Shown: positions 53,989 through 63,514, numbered from the stretch's first letter. The stretch is DNA of 64,000 nt from an uncultured Bacteroides sp. (GCF_963676325.1 NZ_OY781099.1:1860001-1924000), one strand, 5' to 3'. A program made the numbers and translations. The notes: generated by a model not told the origin, from the letters alone.

Positions 53989-54828
53989 ATGTTCAGAAAA
54001 GAACCAAATACAGACCTGGCGTGGAGCGCGCTTTATTCAAGACTGGAAAATGATAGTCTGTTGAATAAAGAAGACTATAGTGTAAAGCAGAAAAAGAAGA
54101 TACTTCCTGTTTATTGGGCTGCAGCCTGTGTAATAGCTCTTATCAGTGCTACGGTTGTTTTCTTTTATCATTCTGATAAAGAGGTAAGTGATCTGCTTAC
54201 GCTTCAGAATACTGACAGTGGAAACATTCTGGTAAAAACGTTGGGTGATGGGTCTACAATTTATCTGGCATCAAATGCTTCTTTAAGTTATCCAAAATCA
54301 TTCACAGGTTCTAAGAGAGAGGTAGCATTGCAGGGAGAAGCTCTCTTTGATATTGCTAAAAATCCGAAAAAACCATTCCTTATTGAAACCGAGAAAGTGA
54401 CTGTGCGAGTTCTTGGAACGGCTTTTAAAGTAAAAACATCTGGTGAAGGGAAGTTTGAACTTGCGGTACAACGGGGAAGAGTAAGGGTTACAGAAAAGGA
54501 GGGAGGAAACTATCTTGAGGTTACTGCCGGACAGTCTGTTACTTTTGTACGCAACCATCTCTTTAAATACCAGACAGCAGATAAAAAGATTTTTGAACAT
54601 TACACTTCAAAGATGCGCTTTAAAGATGAAACTCTTGAAAATATAGTGCATGTTATCAATCAAAATAATGATTCTTTTGTTGTTCTAAAAGGAGGATTAT
54701 TGAAGAGCTCAAGGCTGAATGTGCAGTTCTATAATAACAATGTGAATGAAATGACGCAAATAATTAGTCTGGCCCTCAATCTGAAGCGTGAAATCCGACA
54801 GGACACCATTTATATTTCGCAACCTTAA
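53989..54828 (+). CDS. FecR-family anti-sigma factor
   Basis: 279 residues. The cytoplasmic N-terminus (about 1-39) is followed by one membrane helix (about 40-61, VYWAAACVIALISATVVFFY). The periplasmic FecR domain (about 80-170) has KTLGDGSTIYLASNASLSYPKSF, REVALQGEALFDIAKNPKKPFLIE, VRVLGTAFKVK and AVQRGRVRVTEK. The C-terminal DUF4974-type domain (about 205-279) holds FKDETLENIVHVINQNND. Family role: binds the sigma factor until an outer-membrane signal arrives, normally through the STN domain of a TonB-dependent transporter. Here the STN domain is on the next gene. Confidence 0.94.
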   Translation: MFRKEPNTDLAWSALYSRLENDSLLNKEDYSVKQKKKILPVYWAAACVIALISATVVFFYHSDKEVSDLLTLQNTDSGNILVKTLGDGSTIYLASNASLSYPKSFTGSKREVALQGEALFDIAKNPKKPFLIETEKVTVRVLGTAFKVKTSGEGKFELAVQRGRVRVTEKEGGNYLEVTAGQSVTFVRNHLFKYQTADKKIFEHYTSKMRFKDETLENIVHVINQNNDSFVVLKGGLLKSSRLNVQFYNNNVNEMTQIISLALNLKREIRQDTIYISQP

Positions 54829-54837
54829 TGCAGATCA

Positions 54838-56382
54838 ATGAAACGTTTGTGCCTTTTCCTAATCTTTACTGTGATCATCCTTTCTCCAATGTGGCCGGAG
54901 AACGGAGGCGATTCGTTAAGTAAGCACATTCGCATTGAGAAACGAAAAGACACTGTTTATGAGTTGCTGAATTACATTGGCGACGTGTCGGGTTTCTATT
55001 TTATCTACGACAGCAAGATTATCGATAACGAAAAGAAAGCAAAACTTCCCGGCGGCTCGTACTCTATCCGCGAGGCTATTAATTTTGTTTTGCAGAGTGA
55101 CAGCTATACCCTAAGAACGCTTGACCGCTATATCCTTATTAATAAAGCAAATGCATCTTCTTCGCATAAGGAGGGTGCATTTGCTTCTAAGAATAAAGAT
55201 AGTGTGTCTTATAAACAAATCTCGGGAACTGTTCTTGAAAAGATGTCTCAATCTCCTATTCCTTATTGCTCTGTGGGCTTTGAAGGAACTGGCATCGGAA
55301 CCATAACTAATAACAATGGCAAGTTTGTACTAAGGGTTCCCGATTCTCTGCTCACCGATAAATTGCATATTTCTCATATTGGCTATGAATCTCAAAGGAT
55401 TCCAATTGCTTTTATGCAGAATAATCCCTCAAATATTTACCTATCGGCACGTATTGTTCCTCTTCAGGAAGTAATCTTTCGTCTTGTAAATCCCCGGAAG
55501 ATTGTAAAAGAAGCACTTGAGGCGCGTGATCATCTGTATCTGGATAAACCATCTTACTTTACATCCTTCTACCGAGAAGGGATCATGCGTAAAAATGAAT
55601 TGTTTAAACTTACCGAGGCTGTGTTTAAGGTTTACAAGCAGAGCTATAATCATTCTTTGTCTTCAGACCAGGTAAAGCTTCTTAAGATGCGCAAGATTAC
55701 CAATAATGCAGTGAAAGATTCTATCCTTCTGAAGATGAAGGCAGGAGTTGAAGCTTCATTGTTACTGGATTTGATGAAGAATGTTCCCGACTTTCTGGAA
55801 ATTAATGACAAGAATATATATGACTATACCAAGATTGATATGACAGAAATAGACTCTCGCATGGCTCACGTAATTTCCTTTGAACAGAAAAAGGGAGTTA
55901 CTGAACCATATCTGAGAGGAAAGTTGTTTATTGATTCCGAAAATTCAGCATTACTTTGTGCACAGTTGGAGGTTAATCCCCAGTATATTGATAAAGCGGA
56001 AGATCAGTTCGTTGTAAGACGCGGTAAGAATGTGAAGATTCACCCTCAGCAGATTGTATATACCGTGTCGTACAAAGAGCTTGACGGCAAATATTACATG
56101 AATCACGTAAGGGGCGATTTAGTATTTAAGATGAAGGGAAGGGGACAGCTATTTTATAATTCCATGCATATTTTCTTTGAGATGGTTACCTGTAAGGTAG
56201 ACACCATCAATGTGCAGCCGTTCCCTCGTGAAGAAAGATTGCCGGTACGAAAGATTTTTTCGGAAGAGAGCTTTGCTTATGATAATAATTTCTGGGGAGA
56301 CTTTAATGTGATTCTCCCTGAGGAAAATATCAATAAAAATCTCTCCCGAATTACTTCTAAAATAGAAGAATCGGGAGAATAG
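54838..56382 (+). CDS. STN plus carboxypeptidase-regulatory-domain protein without TonB barrel (paralogue 2)
   Basis: 514 residues with an N-terminal hydrophobic export signal. Residues about 27-105 are a secretin/TonB short N-terminal (STN) domain (IRIEKRKDTVYELLNYIGDVSG, FIYDSKII, YSIREAINFVLQSDSYTLRT). Residues about 127-205 are a CarboxypepD_reg-like domain (QISGTVLEKMSQSPIPYCSV, TNNNGKFVLRVP, ISHIGYESQRI). The last ~300 residues are homologous to the 52111 product (FTSFYREG, YKQSYNH, VISFEQKKG, KYYMNHVRGD, NNFWGDFNVILPEE). In SusC-type transducers STN and this domain precede a plug and beta-barrel; both are missing. It follows the anti-sigma gene by 9 bp and is probably its periplasmic partner. 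Confidence 0.85.
   Translation: MKRLCLFLIFTVIILSPMWPENGGDSLSKHIRIEKRKDTVYELLNYIGDVSGFYFIYDSKIIDNEKKAKLPGGSYSIREAINFVLQSDSYTLRTLDRYILINKANASSSHKEGAFASKNKDSVSYKQISGTVLEKMSQSPIPYCSVGFEGTGIGTITNNNGKFVLRVPDSLLTDKLHISHIGYESQRIPIAFMQNNPSNIYLSARIVPLQEVIFRLVNPRKIVKEALEARDHLYLDKPSYFTSFYREGIMRKNELFKLTEAVFKVYKQSYNHSLSSDQVKLLKMRKITNNAVKDSILLKMKAGVEASLLLDLMKNVPDFLEINDKNIYDYTKIDMTEIDSRMAHVISFEQKKGVTEPYLRGKLFIDSENSALLCAQLEVNPQYIDKAEDQFVVRRGKNVKIHPQQIVYTVSYKELDGKYYMNHVRGDLVFKMKGRGQLFYNSMHIFFEMVTCKVDTINVQPFPREERLPVRKIFSEESFAYDNNFWGDFNVILPEENINKNLSRITSKIEESGE
56342..56378. terminator. Hairpin at the end of the signalling operon
   Basis: TCTCCCGA (56342-56349) pairs with TCGGGAGA (56371-56378), with TTCTA/TAGAA inside. 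It overlaps the last codons of the plus-strand gene. On the minus strand, AGATTTTTATT follows, so it also suits ispE, which converges here. Confidence 0.6.
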
Positions 56383-56389
56383 TGCTTTC

Positions 56390-57211
56390 TTATAACTGTC
56401 CTTGCCAGATAAAATAATCTGGGAAAATAACTTCCGGCTTGTCTACGGGTGCGTTGAATATTCCAAATAATGAAGATCCTGAACCCGACATAGAAGCATA
56501 GATAGCTCCTGCTTCGTATAGCTTATTCTTGGCTTCTCCAATCTCGGGATGCTGAGCAAACACACTCTTTTCAAAGTCGTTTACCAGACTATCTTTCCAT
56601 TCTTCCACCGGTTGTTGTATTACCTCTGTGATTCTTTTTTCTGGGAAAGCGGGAGTAATTAGAGAAAAAGCTTCACGTGTAGAAACAAAAATCTCCGGTT
56701 TAATTATGAGTATATATAATCCTTTTAATGAGATATTTATCGGATAGAAAATATTGCCAGTTCCGCTTGCAAAGGTTGGCTTGTTCCTGATAAAGAAGGG
56801 GCAGTCGGCTCCTAATTGAGAAGCAATAACTTCCAGCTCTTCCTCTGATAAACCTAGAGAGAACTTATCGTTAAGCAGCTTCAGCATAAAAGCCCCGTCG
56901 GCAGAACCTCCACCCATGCCTGCTCCCGAAGGAATATGTTTATGAAGATAGATAGAGACCGGCGGCAGGTTGAATCTCTCTTTTAGTAATCTATAGGCTT
57001 TCACAACCAGATTCTCCTCAGGATTTCCGGCTACCGGAGTTCCTGATACGTGCAATTCAAATTCCTTATCAGAATCTTTCAGAGGAACAATCTCTAAAGC
57101 ATCTTCTATATGAACAGGATAAAAAACAGTTTCTAAATTATGATAACCATCGGGACGCTTTTCTGTGATATTAAGGCCGAGGTTTATTTTGGCGTTTGGG
57201 AATACTATCAT
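56390..57211 (-). CDS. ispE: 4-diphosphocytidyl-2-C-methyl-D-erythritol kinase
   Basis: 273 residues, GHMP kinase family. Phosphorylates CDP-methylerythritol in the MEP isoprenoid pathway. The N-terminus FPNAKINLGLNITEKRPDGYHNLETVF is diagnostic. The ATP loop is HIPSGAGMGGGSADGAFMLKLLN, followed by LGADCPFFI, and near the C-terminus SMSGSGSSLFGIF. Normal length. It converges with the signalling operon, ending 7 bp from it. Confidence 0.96.
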   Translation of the reverse strand: MIVFPNAKINLGLNITEKRPDGYHNLETVFYPVHIEDALEIVPLKDSDKEFELHVSGTPVAGNPEENLVVKAYRLLKERFNLPPVSIYLHKHIPSGAGMGGGSADGAFMLKLLNDKFSLGLSEEELEVIASQLGADCPFFIRNKPTFASGTGNIFYPINISLKGLYILIIKPEIFVSTREAFSLITPAFPEKRITEVIQQPVEEWKDSLVNDFEKSVFAQHPEIGEAKNKLYEAGAIYASMSGSGSSLFGIFNAPVDKPEVIFPDYFIWQGQL

Positions 57212-57839
57212 TCTTAGTTATGCGTTAATTTTACACGCAAATATAAATGAAAATAATAACAATCTTATCCGGGTGATCCGAAAATGCTTCTCTCCCCGAA
57301 TTTATAAAGCAATGCCTATAGATTTATTGCCCGGTGATTATCGGTTTATTGGCCTTTGGTTTTAGATTATTGGGCAATGAAATGAATGACTGAATAAATA
57401 AAAAATATATACTTGTAGCAGGAGCGTTATAACATCTTATAATTCTCTGAATCTAATAAAACAGGATGGTAAGTATAAGATAATCAGATTGTTGAAGTGC
57501 GTATTTATCTTCAAACACTTTCTTCTGAAAAAAACAGATTTATTGCTAGTATAAATTAGGGGGGTAACAGGGTGCTTCCTTCTGAAACGCCGTGATAGTG
57601 GGAGTGCTAAATTTTAGCACGGGACATATAAAAGAAGTTTTTTTCATAGTTTGTCACCACACTGTGAAATATATACACATTTAAAACGCTACCATCAGGC
57701 ACACTCCACGTAAGAGTTACCATTACAGATAAACTTAAAACAGTTTCTCGAAAAAACAGTGAGAAAATACATCCGTTTTTTTTCTCAGGTCCTATTAAAA
57801 GCTTTATCTTTGTCTCCCCAAAATGTTTAGAATATAGAT
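57212..57839. other. 628-bp gap between ispE and dnaB
   Basis: No convincing gene. It holds ATTGCCC (near 57328) and GGGCAAT (near 57373) as a wide inverted repeat, a compact palindrome GTGCTAAATTTTAGCAC at 57604-57620, and a TATCTTTG -7 element at 57805-57812 serving dnaB. An open frame on the minus strand (57607-57861) overlaps this promoter and is discounted. Confidence 0.6.
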
Positions 57840-59390
57840 ATGGAACAAAAAAGAAATACACGAGGCACGAAGCCTAAAGTACAGCCCATCGCCGATTATG
57901 GCCGCTTGCAGCCGCAGGCTCGCGAGTTCGAGGAGGCTGTATTGGGAGCATTAATGCTTGAGAAAGATGCTTATCCGCAGGTTAGTGAAATTCTTCGTCC
58001 CGAATCATTTTATGAACGTCATCATCAAATGATTTATGCTGCAATAACCGACCTGGCTGTTCGTCAGGAACCAATTGATATTCTAACCGTTACCGAGCAA
58101 CTTAAAAAGCGCGGTGAACTTGAAGAGGTTGGAGGTCCGTTCTATATCACTAAGCTGAGTAGTCAGGTGGCTTCTTCAGCGCACATTGAGTATCATGCGC
58201 GAATTATTGCTCAGAAGTATCTGGCGCGTGAGCTTATCTCTTTTACCAGCGAGATTCAGGGAAAGTCTTTTGACGAAACACTCGATGTGGACGATTTGAT
58301 GCAGGAAGCGGAAGGACGATTGTTCGAAATTTCTCAGCGAAATCTAAAGAAAGACTATACCCAGATTAATCCTATAATCTCCGAGGCGTATGAATTGCTG
58401 CAAAAAGCCGCGGCCAGAACCGACGGTTTGAGTGGTTTGGAAAGTGGTTTCCATGGATTGGACAAGATGACATCCGGTTGGCAGAATTCCGACCTGGTTA
58501 TTATCGCTGCCCGTCCGGCGATGGGTAAAACGGCTTTCGTCTTGTCTATGGCTAGAAATATTGCCGTAAACTTTAGAAATCCTGTAGCAGTGTTCTCTCT
58601 TGAAATGAGTAACGTTCAGCTGGTAAATCGTCTTATCGTGAACGTTTGTGAGATTCCCGGTGAAAAAATAAAGAGTGGTCAGCTTGCCCCGTATGAATGG
58701 CAGCAGCTTGATTATAAACTGAAAGATTTGATTGATGCACCATTATACGTAGATGATACTCCATCACTTTCAGTCTTTGAATTAAGAACAAAAGCCCGTA
58801 GGTTGGTTCGTGAACACGGAGTGAAGATACTTATTATTGACTACCTTCAGTTGATGAATGCCAGCGGAATGTCTTTCGGTAGCCGTCAGGAAGAGGTAAG
58901 TACCATTTCCCGATCCTTAAAAGGATTGGCTAAGGAACTAAATATTCCTATCATCGCCTTGTCGCAGTTGAATCGTGGTGTTGAGAATCGTGAAGGAATT
59001 GACGGAAAGCGTCCACAGTTGGCCGACCTTCGTGAATCTGGAGCCATTGAGCAGGATGCCGATATGGTTTGCTTCATTCACCGTCCCGAATATTATAAAA
59101 TATATAATGACGAAAAAGGAAATGATTTACGCGGAATGGCCGAGATCATTATTGCCAAACACCGTAATGGTGCTACCGGTGATGTTCTTCTTCGCTTTAA
59201 GGGTGAATTTGCTAAATTCCAGAATCCGGATGATGATACAATTATTCCTTTACCCGGCGAGAGTCCAGTTTTAGGATCTAAAATGAACAAACAACCTCAG
59301 GGTTCTGTTCCTCCGCCTTCGGAAGAATACCCTTCTCAGGTATCTAGTCCGTTTGGAAATTATGGTAATGACGGCCCATTGCCGTTCTAA
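57840..59390 (+). CDS. dnaB: Replicative DNA helicase
   Basis: 516 residues. Hexameric 5'-3' helicase at the replication fork. The N-terminal domain (about 15-125) begins RLQPQAREFEEAVLGALMLEKDA. After a linker, the RecA-like motor starts TDGLSGLESGFHGLDKMTSGWQ. Its Walker A is ARPAMGKT (residues 224-231), then VAVFSLEMSNVQLVNRL, the Walker B region KILIIDYLQLM, and the ALSQLNRGVENR, LADLRESGAIEQDADMV segments. A ~50-residue low-complexity Pro/Ser tail is lineage specific. No intein is visible. Confidence 0.97.
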   Translation: MEQKRNTRGTKPKVQPIADYGRLQPQAREFEEAVLGALMLEKDAYPQVSEILRPESFYERHHQMIYAAITDLAVRQEPIDILTVTEQLKKRGELEEVGGPFYITKLSSQVASSAHIEYHARIIAQKYLARELISFTSEIQGKSFDETLDVDDLMQEAEGRLFEISQRNLKKDYTQINPIISEAYELLQKAAARTDGLSGLESGFHGLDKMTSGWQNSDLVIIAARPAMGKTAFVLSMARNIAVNFRNPVAVFSLEMSNVQLVNRLIVNVCEIPGEKIKSGQLAPYEWQQLDYKLKDLIDAPLYVDDTPSLSVFELRTKARRLVREHGVKILIIDYLQLMNASGMSFGSRQEEVSTISRSLKGLAKELNIPIIALSQLNRGVENREGIDGKRPQLADLRESGAIEQDADMVCFIHRPEYYKIYNDEKGNDLRGMAEIIIAKHRNGATGDVLLRFKGEFAKFQNPDDDTIIPLPGESPVLGSKMNKQPQGSVPPPSEEYPSQVSSPFGNYGNDGPLPF

Positions 59391-59432
59391 CTCTTTTTCC
59401 TGATATATAACGTACAAAATAAAAAAACTTAT

Positions 59433-59440
59433 TACCTTTG
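59433..59440 (+). promoter_or_regulatory. -7 promoter element of pheT
   Basis: TACCTTTG matches TAnnTTTG; 36 bp before the ATG. Confidence 0.55.
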
Positions 59441-59475
59441 CGAGTCAATTCTGCAAATAAATAAAATTTAATGAT

Positions 59476-61935
59476 ATGAATATCTCTTATAATTGGCTGA
59501 AAGAGTATGTCAATTTCGATTTAACTCCTGATGAAGTTGCTGCAGCACTTACCTCAATTGGACTGGAAACCGGTGGGGTAGAAGAAGTTCAAACTATTAA
59601 AGGTGGTTTGGAAGGACTAGTTATCGGTGAAGTGCTGACATGTGTAGAACATCCTAATTCAGACCATTTACATATTACTACTGTAAATTTAGGAAGTGGA
59701 GAACCAACACAGATTGTTTGCGGTGCACCAAACGTGGCTGCCGGACAGAAAGTAGTTGTTGCCACATTAGGAGCAAAGCTTTACGATGGAGATGAATGCT
59801 TTACTATAAAGAAATCAAAGATACGTGGCGTTGAATCTATCGGAATGATTTGCGCGGAAGACGAAATTGGTATTGGCACGGACCATGCCGGAATTATTGT
59901 TCTTCCTGCAGAAGCTGTTCCCGGAACGCTTGCAAAAGATTATTATAATGTAAAGAGCGACTATGTGCTCGAGGTAGATATTACTCCAAACCGCGCAGAT
60001 GCTTGTTCTCACTTCGGAGTTGCCCGCGACTTGTACGCTTACCTTGTTCAGAACGGACATAATACTCAGCTTACTAAACCATCTGTTGATGCGTTTAAGA
60101 TTGACAATCACGATCTTGATATTGATGTGGTTGTAGAAAACAGTGAAGCTTGCCCACGTTATGCCGGAGTTACCATCAAAGGTATTACTGTAAAGGAAAG
60201 CCCTGAATGGATGCAGAACAGATTAAGAGCTATCGGCGTTCGCCCAATCAATAATATTGTAGATATTACAAACTTTATAGTTCACGAACTTGGCCAGCCT
60301 CTTCACTGCTTTGATGCAGATGTTGTAGGAAAGAAGGTTATTGTGAAAACATTGCCTGAAGGAACTCCTTTCACCACACTTGATGGGGTAGAAAGAAAAC
60401 TAAGTGATCGTGACCTGATGATCTGTAACGAGAATGGTCCAATGTGTATTGCCGGAGTATTCGGCGGTTTGGATTCCGGAGTTACTGAGAAAACTGTCAA
60501 TGTATTCCTTGAAAGTGCATATTTCCATCCTACATGGGTGCGTAAAACAGCACGTCGCTATGCTTTAAATACAGATGCTTCTTTCCGTTTTGAAAGAGGA
60601 ATCGATCCTTTATATACAGATTATGTATTGAAACATGCTGCACTTTTGGTACAGGAACTGGGTGGCGGAACCGTTTCTTCAGAAATAAAGGATGTATATC
60701 CTGTTCCTTTCAGCAAATTCAATGTTGATATTACTTATAAAAAGATAAATACTCTGATTGGTAAAGAGATTCCGGTTGAGACTGTAAAGAGTATCGTTTC
60801 AAGTCTTGAGATGGAAATTCTTAGCGAAACTGCCGAAGGTTTGTCACTTGCCGTTCCTCCTTACCGTGTTGACGTGATGCGCGATGTAGATGTTATAGAA
60901 GATATTCTTCGTATCTACGGATACAACAACGTGGAAATTCCTTCTACCCTGAAATCAAGTTTAACAACCAAAGGAGTTGCCGACAAATCTTACAAACTTC
61001 AGAGCCTTATTTCTGAACAATTGGTAGGTTGCGGATTCAATGAAATATTGAATAACTCATTGACAAGAGCTGCATACTATGAAGGCTCGGAATCTTTCCC
61101 TGCAAATAATCTGGTAATGTTGCTGAATCCGTTGAGTAACGACCTGAACTGTATGCGTCAGACTCTATTGTTTGGCGGATTGGAAAGTATCACTCACAAT
61201 GCAAACCGTAAAAATGCCGACTTAAAATTCTTTGAATTCGGTAATTGTTACTATTTCAATGAAGATAAAAAGAATCCGGAAAAGGTACTTGCTGCATACA
61301 ATGAAGATTACCACTTAGGTTTGTGGGTATCGGGTAAAATGGTAAGCAATTCATGGGCTCACGCTGACGAACAAAGTACTGTATATGAGTTGAAAGCTTA
61401 CGTAGAGAATGTCCTTCTTCGTTTAGGTATTGATCTTCGCAAGTTAGTGATTGGAAATCTTTCCGATGATCTTTTCGCTACTGCACTCTCTGTAAATACT
61501 CAGGGTGGCAAAAGATTGGCTGCGTTTGGTGTGGTTTCAAAGAAGCAACTGAAGGCATTCGATATTGATAATGAAGTTTATTATGCCGATCTTAACTGGG
61601 ATGAACTGATGAAAGCCATTAAGTCGGTTAAGGTTTCATATAAAGAGATTTCAAAATTCCCTGCAGTGAAGAGAGACCTTGCATTGCTTATAGATAAACA
61701 TGTGCAGTTTGCTGAAATAGAAAAGATTGCTTTCGAGACAGAACGCAAGCTTTTGAAATCAGTTTCTTTGTTCGACGTTTATGAAGGTAAGAATCTTGAG
61801 GCCGGAAAGAAATCATACGCTGTAAGTTTCTTATTGCAAGATGAAACACAGACATTGAATGATAAACAGATTGATAAGTTTATGAGTAAATTAGTTGCCA
61901 ACCTGGAAAACAAACTAGGTGCAAAGCTCAGATAA
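59476..61935 (+). CDS. pheT: Phenylalanyl-tRNA synthetase beta subunit
   Basis: 819 residues, full length. Starts MNISYNWLKEYVNFDLTPDEVAAALTSIGLETGG. The EMAP/tRNA-binding domain spans about 40-155 (HPNSDHLHITTVNLG, IVCGAPNVAAGQKV). The B3/4 editing domain follows (RYAGVTIKGI, RPINNIVDITNFIVHELGQPLHCFDAD), then the B5 domain and the catalytic-like core (NNSLTRAAYYE, LNPLSNDLNCMRQTLLFGGLE). The C-terminal FDX-ACB anticodon-binding domain has FPAVKRDLALLIDKHVQF. pheS is not adjacent here. yebC follows after 31 bp. Confidence 0.97.
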   Translation: MNISYNWLKEYVNFDLTPDEVAAALTSIGLETGGVEEVQTIKGGLEGLVIGEVLTCVEHPNSDHLHITTVNLGSGEPTQIVCGAPNVAAGQKVVVATLGAKLYDGDECFTIKKSKIRGVESIGMICAEDEIGIGTDHAGIIVLPAEAVPGTLAKDYYNVKSDYVLEVDITPNRADACSHFGVARDLYAYLVQNGHNTQLTKPSVDAFKIDNHDLDIDVVVENSEACPRYAGVTIKGITVKESPEWMQNRLRAIGVRPINNIVDITNFIVHELGQPLHCFDADVVGKKVIVKTLPEGTPFTTLDGVERKLSDRDLMICNENGPMCIAGVFGGLDSGVTEKTVNVFLESAYFHPTWVRKTARRYALNTDASFRFERGIDPLYTDYVLKHAALLVQELGGGTVSSEIKDVYPVPFSKFNVDITYKKINTLIGKEIPVETVKSIVSSLEMEILSETAEGLSLAVPPYRVDVMRDVDVIEDILRIYGYNNVEIPSTLKSSLTTKGVADKSYKLQSLISEQLVGCGFNEILNNSLTRAAYYEGSESFPANNLVMLLNPLSNDLNCMRQTLLFGGLESITHNANRKNADLKFFEFGNCYYFNEDKKNPEKVLAAYNEDYHLGLWVSGKMVSNSWAHADEQSTVYELKAYVENVLLRLGIDLRKLVIGNLSDDLFATALSVNTQGGKRLAAFGVVSKKQLKAFDIDNEVYYADLNWDELMKAIKSVKVSYKEISKFPAVKRDLALLIDKHVQFAEIEKIAFETERKLLKSVSLFDVYEGKNLEAGKKSYAVSFLLQDETQTLNDKQIDKFMSKLVANLENKLGAKLR

Positions 61936-61966
61936 TTATATAAACTAAATAAAAGCATAAATAAAG

Positions 61967-62695
61967 ATGGGAAGAGCGTTCGAATACAGAAAAGCCACCA
62001 AGATGAAGAGATGGGGGAACATGGCTCGTACATTTACGAGAATTGGCAAACAAATCGCTATAGCTGTAAAGGCTGGCGGTCCTGATGCTGAGAATAACCC
62101 TCATTTACGTTCGGTAATTAACAATGCAAAGGCTGCCAACATGCCGAAAGAAAATGTTGATAGAGCCATTAAAAGAGCTGTCTCTAAAGATACCGATGAT
62201 TACAAAGAAATGGTATATGAGGGATATGGACCTTTTGGTATCGCTGTTTTAGTTGAAACTGCAACAGATAACACTACTCGTACGGTAGCCAATGTGCGTA
62301 GCGTATTCAACAAAAACGGAGGATCACTTGGTACATCAGGTAGTCTGGACTTTATGTTCACCCGTAAGTCAATGTTTACAGTGGCTCCAAAAGAAGGCGT
62401 TTCTATTGAAGACCTGGAACTTGAACTTATTGATTACGGTGTTGACGAACTGGAAGCAGACGAAGATGGAATCACATTATATGGAGAATTCCAATCATTC
62501 AATGCTATTCAGAAATACCTTGAAGAGAATGGTTTTGAAATTGTCAGCTCAGAGTTTACACGTATCCCAACAGACTTGAAAGATGTAACTCCGGAACAGC
62601 GTGCTGCTATTGACAAATTAGTAGACAAAATGGAAGATGATGAAGACGTGCAGAGTGTTTATACAAACATGAAGCCGGATGAATCAGAAGAATAA
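61967..62695 (+). CDS. yebC: YebC/PmpR family protein
   Basis: 242 residues. Starts MGRAFEYRKATKMKRWGNMARTFTRIGKQIAIAVKAGG, which is the family signature (AGHSKW replaced by GRAFEYRKA as usual in Bacteroidetes). Also NMPKENVDRAIKRA, GYGPFGIAVLVETATDNTTRTVANVRSVFNK and an acidic C-terminus. Roles reported for the family are transcription regulation and, more recently, relief of ribosome stalling at proline tracts. It overlaps the next gene by one base (TAATG). Confidence 0.95.
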   Translation: MGRAFEYRKATKMKRWGNMARTFTRIGKQIAIAVKAGGPDAENNPHLRSVINNAKAANMPKENVDRAIKRAVSKDTDDYKEMVYEGYGPFGIAVLVETATDNTTRTVANVRSVFNKNGGSLGTSGSLDFMFTRKSMFTVAPKEGVSIEDLELELIDYGVDELEADEDGITLYGEFQSFNAIQKYLEENGFEIVSSEFTRIPTDLKDVTPEQRAAIDKLVDKMEDDEDVQSVYTNMKPDESEE

Positions 62696-62937
62696 TGAAA
62701 TCTGTTTATAAAACGTCAGGTACTTGCAGTTCTTACATTGTTTTAGATGTTGAAGATGGCATTCTCAAGGATGCTAGTTTTCAGGGAGGCTGCAATGGAA
62801 ACCTAAAAGGTATTTGCGAGTTGGTAAAGGGAATGCCGGTGGAGGAGATTATTTCAAAGCTTGAAGGAATTTCTTGTGGCGGCCGACCTACTTCTTGCCC
62901 TGATCAGTTGTGTCAGGCATTACGTTTGGTGAAGTAA
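62695..62937 (+). CDS. TSCPD domain protein (TIGR03905 family)
   Basis: 80 residues. The whole protein is one TSCPD domain: MKSVYKTSGTCSSYIVLDVEDG, ASFQGGCNGNLKGICELVKG, and GISCGGRPTSCPDQLCQAL, with the motif that names the domain. Five conserved cysteines suggest metal or Fe-S binding. The TSCPD domain also occurs as a C-terminal module of some ribonucleotide reductases. No experimental role is known to me for the stand-alone form. Its start overlaps the yebC stop, so it is translationally coupled. Confidence 0.88.
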   Translation: MKSVYKTSGTCSSYIVLDVEDGILKDASFQGGCNGNLKGICELVKGMPVEEIISKLEGISCGGRPTSCPDQLCQALRLVK

Positions 62938-62948
62938 ATCAGGCTCTG

Positions 62949-62977
62949 ATCAGTCCTTTATTTAAAGAAGGATTGAT
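62949..62977 (+). terminator. Hairpin after the TSCPD gene
   Basis: ATCAGTCCTT (62949-62958) pairs with AAGGATTGAT (62968-62977), one wobble. No T-run follows; probably a 3' stem ahead of the main terminator. Confidence 0.4.
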
Positions 62978-63023
62978 TGTATGAAAAAGCAAACCTATTT
63001 GTTTGAATTTGACAGACAAGCAT

Positions 63024-63072
63024 AAAAAGACGAAAGGACGTTCAAAATTAATTGAGCGTCCTTTCGTCTTTT
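63024..63072. terminator. Bidirectional terminator, yebC operon / small lipoprotein
   Basis: AAAAGACGAAAGGACG and CGTCCTTTCGTCTTTT (ending at 63072) form a 16-bp perfect stem, extended inward by TTCAA/TTGAG. T-runs suit both strands; it is between convergent genes. Confidence 0.92.
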
Positions 63073-63105
63073 ACTGTTTCTTGTTGGTTGGTATTCCTAT
63101 CCTCG

Positions 63106-63498
63106 TTATTTATATAACTTAGGTCCGATAGCTATCCGATAAAGTTCTTTCTTGCTTTTGTCGGAATAATACACATATTCAATTGTTGTATTGAAATCCT
63201 TGTATTCTTTCAGATCAACAGAATTCCTTACCGCTGCAATCATTGAACTCTCCATATATTGTATGTTCTTCTGAATGGAATCAGGAGTGTCAATGTATCC
63301 TGATAGAGTGTAGTAATTACTGTTGGTGTTTGTTTTTGGATTATACTTCATACTGTCAATTCTTATACCTTGTGCCATGCTAATCGGACATTTAGCGGTA
63401 TATTCCTTGGCTAGTCTTTCGAATGTTTTCTCTCTGGATTCCTGGCAGGAAAAGAAAATGAATGATATTCCTGCTGCAAATAATATAATTTTTTTCAT
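63106..63498 (-). CDS. Small lipoprotein of unknown function
   Basis: 130 residues with lipobox Cys18 (FIFFSC). The mature part starts QESREKTFERLAKEYTAKCPISMAQGIRIDSMKYN, then a short beta-rich region (NYYTLSGYID, TTIEYVYYSD, KELYRIAIGPKLYK). I do not recognise a named domain; similar short lipoproteins with a KYTAKCP motif are common in Bacteroidetes. One more Cys (in AKCPI) could be functional. It is divergent from the NRAMP gene; the two promoters are mirror images. Confidence 0.75.
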   Translation of the reverse strand: MKKIILFAAGISFIFFSCQESREKTFERLAKEYTAKCPISMAQGIRIDSMKYNPKTNTNSNYYTLSGYIDTPDSIQKNIQYMESSMIAAVRNSVDLKEYKDFNTTIEYVYYSDKSKKELYRIAIGPKLYK

Positions 63499-63514
63499 GT
63501 TTTTTCTTTATTTA

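Noticed and set aside
57607..57861. 84-codon minus-strand frame upstream of dnaB
   Set aside because: It covers the dnaB -7 element and start codon and has no recognisable features.
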